A DNA stretch of 53,056 bases from Deltaproteobacteria bacterium (GTDB lineage: Bacteria; Desulfobacterota; Dissulfuribacteria; Dissulfuribacterales; UBA3076): the NCBI GenBank assembly GCA_018399745.1, contig JAGYNZ010000019.1, positions 1 through 53,056 of the forward strand. The letters run 5' to 3'. Positions 34,875 to 43,669 of this stretch are shown piece after piece. A program made the position numbers and the translations under genes. Below the pieces are notes generated by a model. The model had not been told where the DNA came from. It saw nothing but the letters and a program-made list of their open reading frames with translations, and did not search any database. Each line of letters starts with the position of its first letter. Positions within the stretch are counted from its first letter, which is position 1.

Positions 34875-35307
34875 ATGGAGTTAACTATTATTGGAAGCGG
34901 AACTGCCTCACTGCAAGCAAATCGAGGACCTGCCGGGTATGTGCTGAGCATTGGCGACACCCTTTGTATTCTGGATAGTGGTACCGGAACATTCTTAAAA
35001 TGTCTGCAGGCGGGATTCAGTTATCGTGATGTCAATAAATTGTTCTACACACATCTGCACCCGGACCACACCATCGGATCTCGTTCCTTTTCTGTTTGCA
35101 ATAAAATACACGCCCGGCTTTGGCAGAAAAAAGGACCTGGAAATTTATGGTCCGCCAGGGTTTAAAGATTTCTTTCGTAAGCTAACTACGTTGTTTGGTT
35201 CCGGTATGACAGAGGTCGGCTACGAGATTAATTTAGCAGAATTGCATGAAACGAAGTTTGACCCTGGTCAGTTTAAAGGGACAACTAAAAAATGTACGAG
35301 AGACTGA
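34875..35307 (+). pseudogene. Frameshifted, truncated metallo-beta-lactamase-fold hydrolase
   Basis: The first part (from the ATG at 34875) reads MELTIIGSGTASLQANRGPAGYVL...LDSGTGTFLKCLQ...LFYTHLHPDHTI, the start of an RNase Z-like MBL protein with the metal motif THLHPDH. Around 35070-35080 the frame shifts by one, and the protein continues as SDLVPFLFAIKYTPGF...LEIYGPPGFKDFFRKLTTLFG before ending at 35307. The remaining metal ligands of the C-terminal half are missing, and the tail runs into the antisense lpxR-like gene, so this is a dead fragment. Confidence 0.85.
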
Positions 35308-36304
35308 TCGAACCGAAAATTTGGGCCTCGTCCTGGTCGTCGAACTCTTTTGTGCAATAGACATGGGTATAGGTGAGTCTGAAATTTTTTATGTTAAGGC
35401 TTGCTCCGGCCATAATGTCAGCGACGAACGGTTTTTTGTCCACCTCGTGGCTGTCAGTGAAGGTATTGCCGTCAAGGAAAATGTTCTGAAGGACCGCTCG
35501 GCCATCGACGCCAACGAAAACGTGGAAACCGAACGGCGGGCTTTTGGCGTCCGCCGCCGCCAAGCTGGAGTCTCCCGCGGGTCGGAAAAGGCCGGTTCCG
35601 AAATCGAGTGGCAGATTATAACCCCATCGGATCTCCGCTCCGGCGTTCGCATAGGTGTAAACGTTGCCCAAAGCGGCTCCTATATGGGGTATGACATCGA
35701 ATTCCGCCCAGTCGCCGGAGTCCGTTTCCCAAAGCCGATATTTGATTTCATAAGCGACAACCAGAGCGGGTTCGTTTTTCAACTGGTTGTTCCATCCTTT
35801 GGGTTCGTCGGTATTGATCCATTCGTGTACCGTCTCCTGAATGTCTCTCGCGTAGGATTCTGGGCCTACAATTCCGATGTCGAGTTCGAGGGAATCCAGT
35901 CTTTTGCGGGTTTTACTGTGAAAACCGATTCCAAAGTAGGTATAACCGGCGTAGGGACGGTCGTCCTCGATCAACTCTTCTTTCTCTATATCTTTGGGGG
36001 TGAATATTTTTTGCCCCAAGGACAAAGCGATGTTCTTGACCGCCTTTTTCGGTAACGGCACCGACTCGATCGCTCCCGCGCTCCAAGCAGGCAATCTTTT
36101 GTCCTCGATAAATTCGCCCAGGTCTCCGGATATCCAAATCAGTTTCGCCCCGTTGGTGTAATAACGGTCCGTATTGGCGAAAATATCGTTTTCCCAATAA
36201 ATGATGAATGTCTGTTCGTCGTCCAAATCCGGTTTTTCCTCCGAATAAACCGACGGAATTGCGGCAAACAGGAAAATCACAAGGTATATTAACAATTTTA
36301 ACAT
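35285..36304 (-). CDS. LpxR-like outer-membrane lipid A deacylase (DUF2219)
   Basis: A 339-aa protein with a signal peptide (YLVIFLFAAIPSVYS) and a DUF2219 beta-barrel. Features are FIIYWENDIFANTDRYYTNGAKLIWI (conserved Asn/Asp motif), DDRPYAGYTYFGIGF, HEWINTDEPKGWNNQL and a barrel ending FGSISLSYIF with a terminal aromatic. LpxR removes the 3'-acyloxyacyl group of lipid A in a Ca2+-dependent manner. Length fits the family (~320). Its 3' end overlaps the dead MBL fragment by 23 bp. Base composition looks richer in G+C than nearby DNA, hinting at transfer. Confidence 0.85.
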   Translation of the reverse strand: MLKLLIYLVIFLFAAIPSVYSEEKPDLDDEQTFIIYWENDIFANTDRYYTNGAKLIWISGDLGEFIEDKRLPAWSAGAIESVPLPKKAVKNIALSLGQKIFTPKDIEKEELIEDDRPYAGYTYFGIGFHSKTRKRLDSLELDIGIVGPESYARDIQETVHEWINTDEPKGWNNQLKNEPALVVAYEIKYRLWETDSGDWAEFDVIPHIGAALGNVYTYANAGAEIRWGYNLPLDFGTGLFRPAGDSSLAAADAKSPPFGFHVFVGVDGRAVLQNIFLDGNTFTDSHEVDKKPFVADIMAGASLNIKNFRLTYTHVYCTKEFDDQDEAQIFGSISLSYIF

Positions 36305-36459
36305 TATTTTTTCCCGCCGGCATGTAGTTTGATTTTTTCGAAAAAGCCGAACGAGTTTCCGGGTTCATCAAAACGGCACTTCAATCGAAATTTTTTTCAT
36401 TGGCCTGTCTACCAAGCATGCAATTTTAAAATTTCGCCTCTTTCCCCCCTAATTCCTTT

Positions 36460-36959
36460 CCATTTTTCCCTTTCGACGCGCTCGAATGGTTGGCCGCCAT
36501 GTGTTCTCATGTGCCGAATAAGGATGAACAGATGGTTCGTTACTACGGCTACTATATTAATGTCAGCCGTGGAAAAAGAAAGATGCAAGACAAGAATGAC
36601 GCCATCACCTCCGTTTTGGAACCTCAAGGTTCATCAAAGGAATTCCGTAAGAACTCGGCTCACCTTATTCAAAAGATATATGAGATCGATCCGCTCACAT
36701 GCCCTAAATGTTCAGGGGATATGAAGATCATAAGTGTTATGGAAAATGAAAATGTCATAAAGAAGATCCTCAAACATCTCGGACTGTGGGACCTTAAATC
36801 AAGGCCGTCGCCAATGAAAGAAAAGACACCCGGGCTTGGGTTAACGAAACCACCATGGACTATTCACTATCCCAACTGCCACCATCGGACGATTATCTCT
36901 GTTTTGATATGGAATACCCTGTCGAAGATTCCGATCTTAGCGGGGAGGCCTCATTCTGA
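36460..36959 (+). pseudogene. Remnant of an IS91-family transposase
   Basis: Only the C-terminal ~165 residues remain. The frame reads FDALEWLAAMCSHVPNKDEQMVRYYGYYINVSRGKRK, then NSAHLIQKIYEIDPLTCPKCSGDMKIISVMENENVIKKILKHLGLW, matching the zinc-ribbon tail of IS91-type Y1 transposases. Near 36855 a frameshift occurs; the shifted frame reads MDYSLSQLPPSDDYLCFDMEYPVEDSD and stops at 36959, the normal family ending. The relaxase domain with catalytic Tyr is absent. It shows that a rolling-circle element once acted here. Confidence 0.88.
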
Positions 36960-37145
36960 GAATTTTAAAAACAAAAATGGCGGTTAACGGAGTAGTGCGC
37001 CAAAATTCAAAGGCTTTTCAATCTATTATCCAGTAGCATTTCAAATAAGTTTTGATGTTTCGCCTTTCTTTTTTTATTCTTGACACAAGGCTGATCTTCT
37101 GATAGCCCCCAGTCAGAAAAGCAAGTTCTTATCACACAAGCAGAA

Positions 37146-37667
37146 GGTGGGTGCGAATATTCTGTGGATTGATGCAGCGTTGCACACTGATCTGCCGCAG
37201 CTTGAGGCAAAAATCGATAGCTCCCTGGCCGAAGTGACCGGCACAACAACAGCCCGGTGCGTACTGTTTGGCAACGGCTGTCTGCCGGGGATAAGCGATA
37301 TTGTCCAACGTCAGGGGTGGACATTCTTCCCGCCGGTAACTGCATTGATGCATTGCCGGGGAGTGAAGAGAGGCTGAAATACGAGGCGGAGGGCTGTTTT
37401 CTTTTGACACCGGGATGGGTCAGGGCCTGGCCTTCTATTGTGGCCTCCATGGGGTGGGATGCAGTGGATGTTAGAATTAACCCGGGGCGGTACAAAAAGA
37501 TACTGGTTTTTGATTCGGGTATTCACCCTTTAACTGATGAAGAGGTGCTGGATTTTTTTGATCTCACCGAGTTCGTCGTTGAAATCTGCCCTCTTGATCC
37601 GGGTCATTTTTCGTCGCTTATTGAAACGTTTATTGCAAGATTACGCAGACTAGGTGAAATCGCCTGA
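37146..37667 (+). pseudogene. Frameshifted DUF1638-like gene
   Basis: Two frames of one protein. The first reads ILWIDAALHTDLPQLEAKIDSSLAEV...CVLFGNGCLPGISDIVQRQG. After a G-run at 37313-37318 (one extra base) the next frame continues VDILPAGNCIDALPGSEERLKYEAEGCFLLTPGWVRAWPSI and runs to 37667. The joined product resembles DUF1638 proteins, often found near corrinoid/methyltransferase genes. The usual N-terminal ~20 residues also seem missing. Deletion of one G would restore the reading frame, so a sequencing slip is possible. Confidence 0.7.
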
Positions 37668-37698
37668 TATATTCCAACAACCAATACAAGGAGCAGTC

Positions 37699-38043
37699 AT
37701 GAAGAAAAAAATGTTCGTTATCGCATCGGTATTTGTAATGGCAGGAACTTTGACCCTCGCTTATGCGGCAGACGTCGACAAGGGTAAGGCCCTATTTGCC
37801 AGCCCGACTCTCGGCGGCGGCACAACCGGCAAGAGCTGCATGACCTGCCACGATGGTGGTGACGGTTTGGGGGATGATCTGTTTGATCGGAAGAGCTATA
37901 CCATCATGGGTATGGAAAAAAACAGTGTCGAGGAGATTGTCAATGTCTGTATCGAAAAGCCACTGGGAGGAGTCGCCATTGACCCGGCGGGTGAAGAAAT
38001 GAGCGATCTTATTGCCTATATGAAAACCCTGGTCGCCAAGTAA
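37699..38043 (+). CDS. Exported monohaem cytochrome c
   Basis: A 114-aa class I-type cytochrome. A signal peptide (FVIASVFVMAGTLTLAYA) is followed by one haem motif, CMTCH, in the mature protein, and candidate axial Met residues lie in the MGMEKNSVEE region and in the C-terminal EEMSDLIAYMKTL helix that closes the fold. It would shuttle electrons in the periplasm. AAGGAG precedes the ATG. A stable hairpin follows at 38081. The gene is intact. Confidence 0.88.
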   Translation: MKKKMFVIASVFVMAGTLTLAYAADVDKGKALFASPTLGGGTTGKSCMTCHDGGDGLGDDLFDRKSYTIMGMEKNSVEEIVNVCIEKPLGGVAIDPAGEEMSDLIAYMKTLVAK

Positions 38044-38080
38044 AAGGTTGCCCGGCTCGAAAATGAGTCGGCGACGATTG

Positions 38081-38106
38081 CCCCCTTGCCGAGTGACCGG
38101 CAAGGG
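38081..38106 (+). terminator. Likely terminator after cytochrome c
   Basis: CCCCTTGCCG and CGGCAAGGGG pair perfectly around AGTGAC. Only TATTGT follows, so the U-tract is poor, but the stem is very stable. Confidence 0.7.
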
Positions 38107-38389
38107 GTATTGTCATACAACGATATTTACAGGACATTCCGCCCTAAAATTAATTTCCGCTATAAATAACACTATCAAATCTCGCTTAAACATGTTTAGG
38201 ACAACAGTCAAATAAGCTGTAAGGTTTTGTTCTTTGTCTCGACTCAATTTTATAAATACATCTTTTTAAACGCTGTGCCTGTTTGCCCCCAGACCTGCCA
38301 GCAGACTTTGGCCCTTACCCAACTCTGGCGGAGCAATTTTGACATATCTTTTTCGCTGGGGCATAATGACCAATTCTGCCGTTTTCATC

Positions 38390-38514
38390 GGCAGCAACTG
38401 TTTGTTGGATTGAACTTGGTGCCGAGATACTGAGTGGTTTTATTAGATTTCAGGTGCTTTGTCAGGACATTTTTCCCGCCGCCTGAGGATGGGCCGCAAT
38501 GTGACCGCATCGGC
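38390..38514 (+). repeat. 125-bp direct repeat, copy 2
   Basis: Second copy of the segment at 30525-30649, same orientation, about 91% identical over 125 bp. It lies 167 bp from the 3' end of tRNA-Arg. The two copies bracket the 7.7-kb patchwork of eanBA and broken genes. Confidence 0.88.
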
Positions 38515-38680
38515 CCTGCTCGGATTGAATTTCAAGCCGTACGAATCTTGCGGCATTTAATTACATCAATATCTGATAACCGCAGAGCATTGAGGCTAAA
38601 TCATGGGAACAAAACAGGAATAATCTTAACATTAAAACCAAAAGAACTTAACCCTGTATGATATAAGTCTCTGTTTTTAT

Positions 38681-38757
<77 letters not shown>

Positions 38758-38871
38758 TGAGGCGAAAAGTCTTCCAATAATAATATATTCAGCTTAATAA
38801 CAAAAAAATCCTTATCGAATCTCTGCTTCGAATTTTAACATAAAAAAACAAAGGTAAATATTATTAAAATG

Positions 38872-38899
38872 AAAAAGGTTAACTCTATTTGAGTTAACC
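38872..38899 (-). terminator. Terminator of tRNA-Phe
   Basis: Reading leftward, GGTTAACTC and GAGTTAACC form a perfect 9-bp stem around a 5-nt loop, followed by TTTTTCATTTT. It lies 12 bp after the tRNA-Phe CCA end. Confidence 0.88.
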
Positions 38900-38910
38900 C
38901 TGTATTTAGC

Positions 38911-38986
38911 TGGTGCCGAGAGACGGAATCGAACCATCGACACGTGGATTTTCAGTCCACTGCTCTACCGACTGAGCTATCTCGGC
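38911..38986 (-). tRNA. tRNA-Phe (anticodon GAA)
   Basis: A 76-nt cloverleaf: acceptor GCCGAGA/TCTCGGC, D-arm TAGCTCAGTCGGTAGAGC, anticodon loop CTGAAAA (anticodon GAA), T-arm GACGG-related stem with TTCGATT loop, discriminator A and an encoded CCA. It has its own downstream terminator, so it is transcribed apart from tRNA-Arg. Confidence 0.96.
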
Positions 38987-39321
38987 TAAATTTCCGCCGC
39001 ATTATGATGAACCTGTTTGGCTTTGTCAACCTTGGTGTTAACTTAAGGTCATATTCGTTTGATTTTTGTGATATGTTTATTTTATATAAATGTCTTGAGA
39101 AAAAGATAAATTGCTGGAACTCGTACCCGGAAGCGGTGTGGATTCAGTCTATATGATCGAGCAAAACTACAGCCTGGCAGTGGCAACCTGAGGAGTTAGC
39201 AATTGATTATAGAGGAAAGATATATAGATTAAAGATATGATGAACATAAGATGTAAAAATGCCGGGTTGTTTTCCCGGGTCTTAAGTTCGAAGCCGAATA
39301 ACATGGAAGGAGGATGCAAGA
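38987..39321. other. Intergenic region
   Basis: 335 bp between tRNA-Phe (leftward) and yjbQ (rightward). Nothing is supported except the expected promoters. GGAAGGAGGA precedes yjbQ. Confidence 0.4.
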
Positions 39322-39750
39322 ATGACACCTGTCATCTATTGTGATGAGATTGAAATATCAATGGAAAAAGGACCGGATATCATTGATGCCACGGGAAGAC
39401 TTCAGGCCGTTGTCAATGCAAGCAGGGTGTCAAACGGGAGTCTGCATGCAACTGTAATCGGATCCACCGGTTCCCTGACGACAATCGAATACGAACCAGG
39501 GGTGGTAGAGGACCTGAAAGATGCCATCAGCAGACTCGCGCCTGCAAATCTGGTATATAAACATGAGCTGGCCTGGCATGACGGAAACGGCCACAGTCAT
39601 GTTCAGGCAGCCCTTCTGGGTCCATCCCTGACCGTCCCTGTCCGTGGAGGGAATCTGTATCTCGGGACCTGGCAGCAGGCAGTGATGATTAATCATGATA
39701 ACCGTCCACGAACCAGAAAAGTGGCAGTGACGATTACAGGTACGGCCTAG
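39322..39750 (+). CDS. YjbQ-family (UPF0047) protein
   Basis: A 142-aa protein of the secondary thiamine-phosphate-synthase-like YjbQ family. The hallmark GNGHSHVQAALLGPSLTVPVRGGNLYLGTWQ with its metal-binding His residues is in the C-terminal half, and DLKDAISRLAP precedes it. Members have weak thiamine-phosphate synthase activity, and their cellular role is unsettled. A strong AAGGAGG site lies upstream. The next gene begins 35 bp on. Confidence 0.92.
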   Translation: MTPVIYCDEIEISMEKGPDIIDATGRLQAVVNASRVSNGSLHATVIGSTGSLTTIEYEPGVVEDLKDAISRLAPANLVYKHELAWHDGNGHSHVQAALLGPSLTVPVRGGNLYLGTWQQAVMINHDNRPRTRKVAVTITGTA

Positions 39751-39785
39751 CAAGGCAGTGTCTGCAGCATAGAAACTGGAGAAAC

Positions 39786-40937
39786 ATGAAACCTATACTG
39801 CGTCGCATTTTATTTGTACTTATTATTTTTGTTGTGGCGGCACTGATCCTTTTCTATGTAATGAGGGAAAAGCCGGTCTCAGCTGTCGTGCAGGTCGTGG
39901 ATAGCGGACGCGTCGAGGCGACCGTGTCCAATACGCGTTCCGGCACTGTCAAGGCCTGCAGGCGTGCCCGGCTTGCACCGGCCATTGGAGGCCAGATAGA
40001 TGAACTTTCAGTACGTGAGGGGAATCGCGTTGATGAGGGCCAGGTGTTGCTGGTGCTCTGGAATGAGGATCTGGAGGCCGAAGTGAAGCTGGCGGAGAGC
40101 GAAGGCGCAACAAGCCGGGCCAAAGCCGATGAGGCCTGTTTGTTGGCAGAGGAGGCCCAACGCGATGCCGACCGGCTCGTGGAACTCCGCAAACAGGACC
40201 TGGTCTCTGAGGCGGACTTTGACCAGGCCGTAACCAAAGCCAGTGCCCTGCGTGCGAACTGTGAAGCCGCCTGGGCAAGTGTCAGGATGAGCGCCGCACG
40301 TCTTCTATTCGCCCGCGCAAGGCTGGACCGGACTATCCTCAGGGCGCCGTTCGCAGGGACGGTCGCAGAGGTAAACGGCGAACTGGGTGAGTTTGTTACA
40401 CCCTCACCCACAGGTATAGCCACGTTGCCTGTTGTGGATCTCATTGATACGAGCTGCCTCTATGTCTCTGCCCCTATAGACGAGGTGGATGCCACGGCCA
40501 TCAGGACGGGAATGGAGGCGCGCATCACACTGGATGCATTTCCCAAAACGAATTTCAAGGGCGTGGTCAGGCGTATCGCACCTTATGTGCTGGAGCTGGA
40601 AAAGCAGGCCCGGACCGTTGAGGTAGAGACGGTCTTTGAAGACCTGCCCGGCAATAATGAACTGCTGTCCGGCTACAGCGCCGATGTGGAGATTATCCTT
40701 GATGTGCGGAATGATGTGCTTCGAATACCCACTGAGGCCGTTCTGGAGGGCGGCCGCGTACTTGTCTGCCGGGCTGACGGGCTGATAGAGGAACGCACGA
40801 TAGAAACGGGGCTTTCAAACTGGCAGTTAACCGAGGTGGTATCAGGTCTTGAATCCGGAGAGCTGGTCATAACGTCAGTAGACAGGGAAGGCATAAGGCC
40901 GGGTGCCCGTGCCAGGCCGGAATTCGTATCCAGGTAA
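39786..40937 (+). CDS. HlyD/RND-type periplasmic adaptor
   Basis: A 383-aa membrane-fusion protein. An N-terminal membrane anchor (LFVLIIFVVAALILFYVM) is followed by a lipoyl half (SGRVEATVSNTRSGTVKACRRARLAPAIGGQIDELSVREGNRVDEGQVLLVLWN), a long helical hairpin, the second lipoyl half (RTILRAPFAGTVAEVNGELGEFVTP) and a beta-barrel with DVRNDVLRIPTEAVLEGGRVLVC. Such adaptors bridge an inner-membrane pump (RND or MacB-like) and TolC. No pump gene follows. The TolC-like protein at 22679 could be a partner, but this is only a guess. G+C appears higher than in the next cluster. Confidence 0.9.
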   Translation: MKPILRRILFVLIIFVVAALILFYVMREKPVSAVVQVVDSGRVEATVSNTRSGTVKACRRARLAPAIGGQIDELSVREGNRVDEGQVLLVLWNEDLEAEVKLAESEGATSRAKADEACLLAEEAQRDADRLVELRKQDLVSEADFDQAVTKASALRANCEAAWASVRMSAARLLFARARLDRTILRAPFAGTVAEVNGELGEFVTPSPTGIATLPVVDLIDTSCLYVSAPIDEVDATAIRTGMEARITLDAFPKTNFKGVVRRIAPYVLELEKQARTVEVETVFEDLPGNNELLSGYSADVEIILDVRNDVLRIPTEAVLEGGRVLVCRADGLIEERTIETGLSNWQLTEVVSGLESGELVITSVDREGIRPGARARPEFVSR

Positions 40938-40980
40938 AGGGTCGTTCAATGATCACAGACCCTGGGCATGTGTGTTCAGC

Positions 40981-42153
40981 ATGAAATCAGACGAATCCAT
41001 ATTCGCCGTTAAGGAGATAATGACTGAATTTGCCGGGCATACCGGACTTTCACCGGCCGGAAAGTTCCCCCAGCGCTATTTATGGACCGATGCCTTCGCA
41101 GTATGCAACTTTCTGGAAATCTACGGCCGAACAGGCGAAGAAAAATACCGGCTCCTTGCATTAGACCTTGTTGATCAGGTCCATGACATACTCGGCAGAC
41201 ACCGTGAAGACGATCCGAGAACCGGTTGGATAAGCGGTCTCGATGAGAAAGAAGGCAGAATTCATCCCACAAAAGGGGGGTTGAGGATCGGTAAAAAGAT
41301 TAACGAACGCAAACCCTCTGATCCTTATGACGAAAACCTGGAATGGGATCGGGACGGGCAGTATTATCACTATCTGACAAAATGGATGCACGCCCTCAAT
41401 CGAGTAAGCAGGGTAACCGGAGATTACACTTATAACATATGGGCAATAGAACTTGCAAAGACCGCACATGCCTGTTTCACCTATGTCCCCCTGTCCGGCG
41501 GCCGGAGACGCATGTACTGGAAAATGAGTATAGACCTCTCCCGTCCTTTGGTACAGTCCATGGGGCATCACGATCCTCTCGACGGATTCATAACCTATAT
41601 ACAGCTCCAGGCCTTTACGGCTGAAACCTCTGTAAAAACTGTGCCTGATCTCAATCCGGAGATTGCCGACATGGCCGATATATGTGAGGGAAAGACCTGG
41701 GCCACGGATGACCCGCTCGGTATTGGCGGTCTCCTGTGCGATACATGTAAGTTGGCGCAATTGATTAGTAATGAAAGATTTAAACAGACCGGCCTGATGG
41801 AGGATCTGCTGGATTCTTCCCTGACTGGTTTGGAATCTTACGTGAGAAACAATTCATTAACGCTCCCCGTTGCTTACCGCCTTGCATTCCGGGAGCTGGG
41901 CCTGGCTATTGGATTACAGGCCGTTCAGAAGTTGAAGGGACTGATCGATGCGAGTCCAGACGCTTTTGACAGGAAAGACCGGCTGCTTTTGTATATTGAG
42001 AAATTGATGCAGTATATACCCTTGAGTGAAATAATTGAGAAGTTCTGGCTGGAAGACAAAAACAGGAAGGCGCCCAGTTGGACAGAGCACCGTAATATCA
42101 ATATGGTGATGCTGGCGACCAGCTTGGCCCCTGATGGGTATCTGAACCTGTAA
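40981..42153 (+). CDS. Alpha/alpha-toroid-like protein of unknown function
   Basis: About 390 residues from the ATG at 40981. Upstream in-frame codons overlap the adaptor gene, and a GTG at 40972 is possible. Repeated helical pairs (RYLWTDAFAVCNFLEIYGRTGEEKYRLLALDLVDQVHDILG; YYHYLTKWMHALNRVSRVTGDYTYNIWAIELAKTAHACF) suggest the six-hairpin toroid fold of glycoside hydrolases and epimerases. There is no signal peptide, so it is cytoplasmic. I do not recognise a catalytic pair. It directly follows the adaptor gene and may be co-transcribed. Confidence 0.65.
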   Translation: MKSDESIFAVKEIMTEFAGHTGLSPAGKFPQRYLWTDAFAVCNFLEIYGRTGEEKYRLLALDLVDQVHDILGRHREDDPRTGWISGLDEKEGRIHPTKGGLRIGKKINERKPSDPYDENLEWDRDGQYYHYLTKWMHALNRVSRVTGDYTYNIWAIELAKTAHACFTYVPLSGGRRRMYWKMSIDLSRPLVQSMGHHDPLDGFITYIQLQAFTAETSVKTVPDLNPEIADMADICEGKTWATDDPLGIGGLLCDTCKLAQLISNERFKQTGLMEDLLDSSLTGLESYVRNNSLTLPVAYRLAFRELGLAIGLQAVQKLKGLIDASPDAFDRKDRLLLYIEKLMQYIPLSEIIEKFWLEDKNRKAPSWTEHRNINMVMLATSLAPDGYLNL

Positions 42154-42323
42154 ATAAACAGGGTCTGGGAAAAATCATCTATTTCCTCGGCCCAACTGAA
42201 GATTTTTTGCTTAACCATATAATATATGTAATTATTTTCCAATCGCTGTAGCCTGCTCAAAGATGACGAATATGATCTTTGAAGCGTTCCAGAGAAAGGC
42301 CCTGAAAAAAGAAAGGAGGACTT

Positions 42324-43043
42324 ATGGCGGAAGAACTGAAGGTTGGATGTGCTCGTCCCACCGGAGGTCCGGTAGGGGAAACAGCTACTGAAAAGACAGT
42401 TGAAACAGAAAGGGCGGAAAAGGAGGTCGTGAGCATGATACAGGTCGGCAGAAAGGCGCCGGATTTTACCGCTCCGGCTTATTTAAAGGGTGATTTTATC
42501 AATGTAAAGTTGTCAGATTATCTGGGGAAATGGGTTGTGCTTTGTTTTTACCCCGGTGATTTTACCTTTGTCTGAGCCACCGAGATTTCAGCAGTTGCTG
42601 AAAAATACAATGAATTTCAAGATCTTGGCGTGGAGATTTTGTCCATGAGTAGTGACAGTATATTTGTACACAAAATGTGGAATGACTGCGAGCTGTCTAA
42701 AATGGTACAGGAGGGCATTCCTTTTCCCATGCTGTCTGATGCAGGCGGAAGGGTAGGAAAGGTTTACGGTGTCTATGATGACGATGCCGGTGTAGAGACG
42801 CGCGGGAGATTTCTCATCGACCCGGACGGAGTCATCCAGGGCTACGAGGTGTTAACTCCAGCCGTAGGTAGGAACGTTGATGAGACGCTCCGGGAGATTC
42901 AGGCCTTTCAGCTTGTAAGGGAGTCAAAAGGGACACAGGCCACACCATCCGGGTGGAGACCGGGCAAAAAGACACTCAGGCCCGGCCCTGAACTGGTGGG
43001 AAATGTATGGAAGGAATGGAAGACCGAAATGGCCTTTGATTGA
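42324..43043 (+). CDS. Selenocysteine-containing peroxiredoxin (in-frame UGA)
   Basis: A 239-residue AhpC/Prx1-type peroxidase read through an in-frame TGA at 42573-42575 (codon 84). Before it stands [14 protein letters not shown] and after it [14 protein letters not shown], so the UGA occupies exactly the position of the peroxidatic Cys and must encode Sec. The frame is the same on both sides and continues with normal Prx sequence ([31 protein letters not shown]). A hairpin 10 nt after the UGA fits a bacterial SECIS. At the place of the usual resolving Cys (normally ACPSGW) the sequence is ATPSGW, so the enzyme lacks the standard resolving residue. It reduces H2O2 or organic peroxides in the cytoplasm. 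AAGGAGGA precedes the ATG. Confidence 0.93.
42586..42603 (+). promoter_or_regulatory. Bacterial SECIS hairpin
   Basis: TTTCAGC and GCTGAAA form a perfect 7-bp stem around AGTT, so GU lies in the apical loop. The loop is 18-21 nt after the UGA, within the range SelB needs. It lies inside the coding sequence, as bacterial SECIS elements do. Confidence 0.75.
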
Positions 43044-43063
43044 TAAAAAAACAGCAGAATAAG

Positions 43064-43103
43064 CAGGGATTGAGTCGGTTTACAGGGCCGATTTCAATCC
43101 CTG
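43064..43103 (+). terminator. Likely terminator after Sec peroxiredoxin
   Basis: CAGGGATTGA and TCAATCCCTG pair, with GTCGG/CCGAT extending the stem around a short loop. There is no long U-tract, so it could also protect the 3' end of the mRNA. Confidence 0.7.
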
Positions 43104-43569
43104 ACAATTCGATCATGTAAAATACTTGAAGACATCAGGTGGAATGTAAATTTTCCATATTTAATGAGGAAAAAGCTCAAAAGTTTCAATACTGCTCTGT
43201 CCTGATCTTGAGCATTGGTTTTTATGCAAAACCAGTTCATATTGCCTCAATATCCCGGGCAATTACAGGGAAAACAAAGGAATAAGTCAAGCTAGTCAAG
43301 GACGTTCTCAAGAGGGGTCCGGGATTTTCGTCCGTTCACCATAAGCAGTGCCACATCCAAGTGGTTCTGAGTCTGCCATATCTGCAATATCTAAAAGTCC
43401 TAGAAAAACAAAAAGGCAAGTCAAGCCAGTTCCTTAGTAAATTATTGAGTCTGATAAACTATAGTAAACTATATTTTATAGGTATTCAAATTTTCAATTT
43501 TTGAACTTATGAATAATAATAGCGGTTAAAGACAGATCGATATCTATTTTTTTTATTTCAACTTAAAAA

Positions 43570-43626
43570 TTTAACACAAATGTCAAATTATCTTAACAAA
43601 AATTTAACATTAATGTCCGATATATT
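43570..43626 (+). promoter_or_regulatory. Four-unit Pho-box-like promoter of the HMA/pump cluster
   Basis: Four 11-bp direct units run TTTAACACAAA, TGTCAAATTAT, CTTAACAAAAA, TTTAACATTAA (43570-43613). Seven bases later comes TATATT (43621-43626), a good -10 box, and no -35 box is present. Tandem 11-bp repeats with a TGTCA/TTAACA core replacing the -35 are how PhoB/PhoP-type regulators bind. The first ATG is 43 bp further on. The alkaline phosphatase promoter at 51576-51632 has the same four-unit, 7-bp design. Confidence 0.65.
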
Positions 43627-43669
43627 ACCATATATTGGAATTAGACTATAAAAACAAAAGAGGATAGTG

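Larger units (their letters stand above)
38044..38680. other. Intergenic region holding repeat copy 2
   Basis: About 640 bp. It contains the cytochrome hairpin (38081-38106) and repeat copy 2 (38390-38514); otherwise no gene is supported. It abuts the 3' end of the leftward tRNA-Arg gene. Confidence 0.5.
43044..43669. other. Intergenic region before the HMA/pump cluster
   Basis: About 625 bp. It contains a hairpin (43064-43103) and, near its right end, the four-unit Pho-box-like promoter (43570-43626). It becomes strongly A+T-rich from about 43430. No gene is supported. Confidence 0.5.

Noticed and set aside
42324-42575. Peroxiredoxin as a nonsense-broken pseudogene
   Set aside because: The UGA is exactly at the catalytic residue, the frame continues intact to the normal end, and a hairpin fits a SECIS. 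Sec decoding explains it better.
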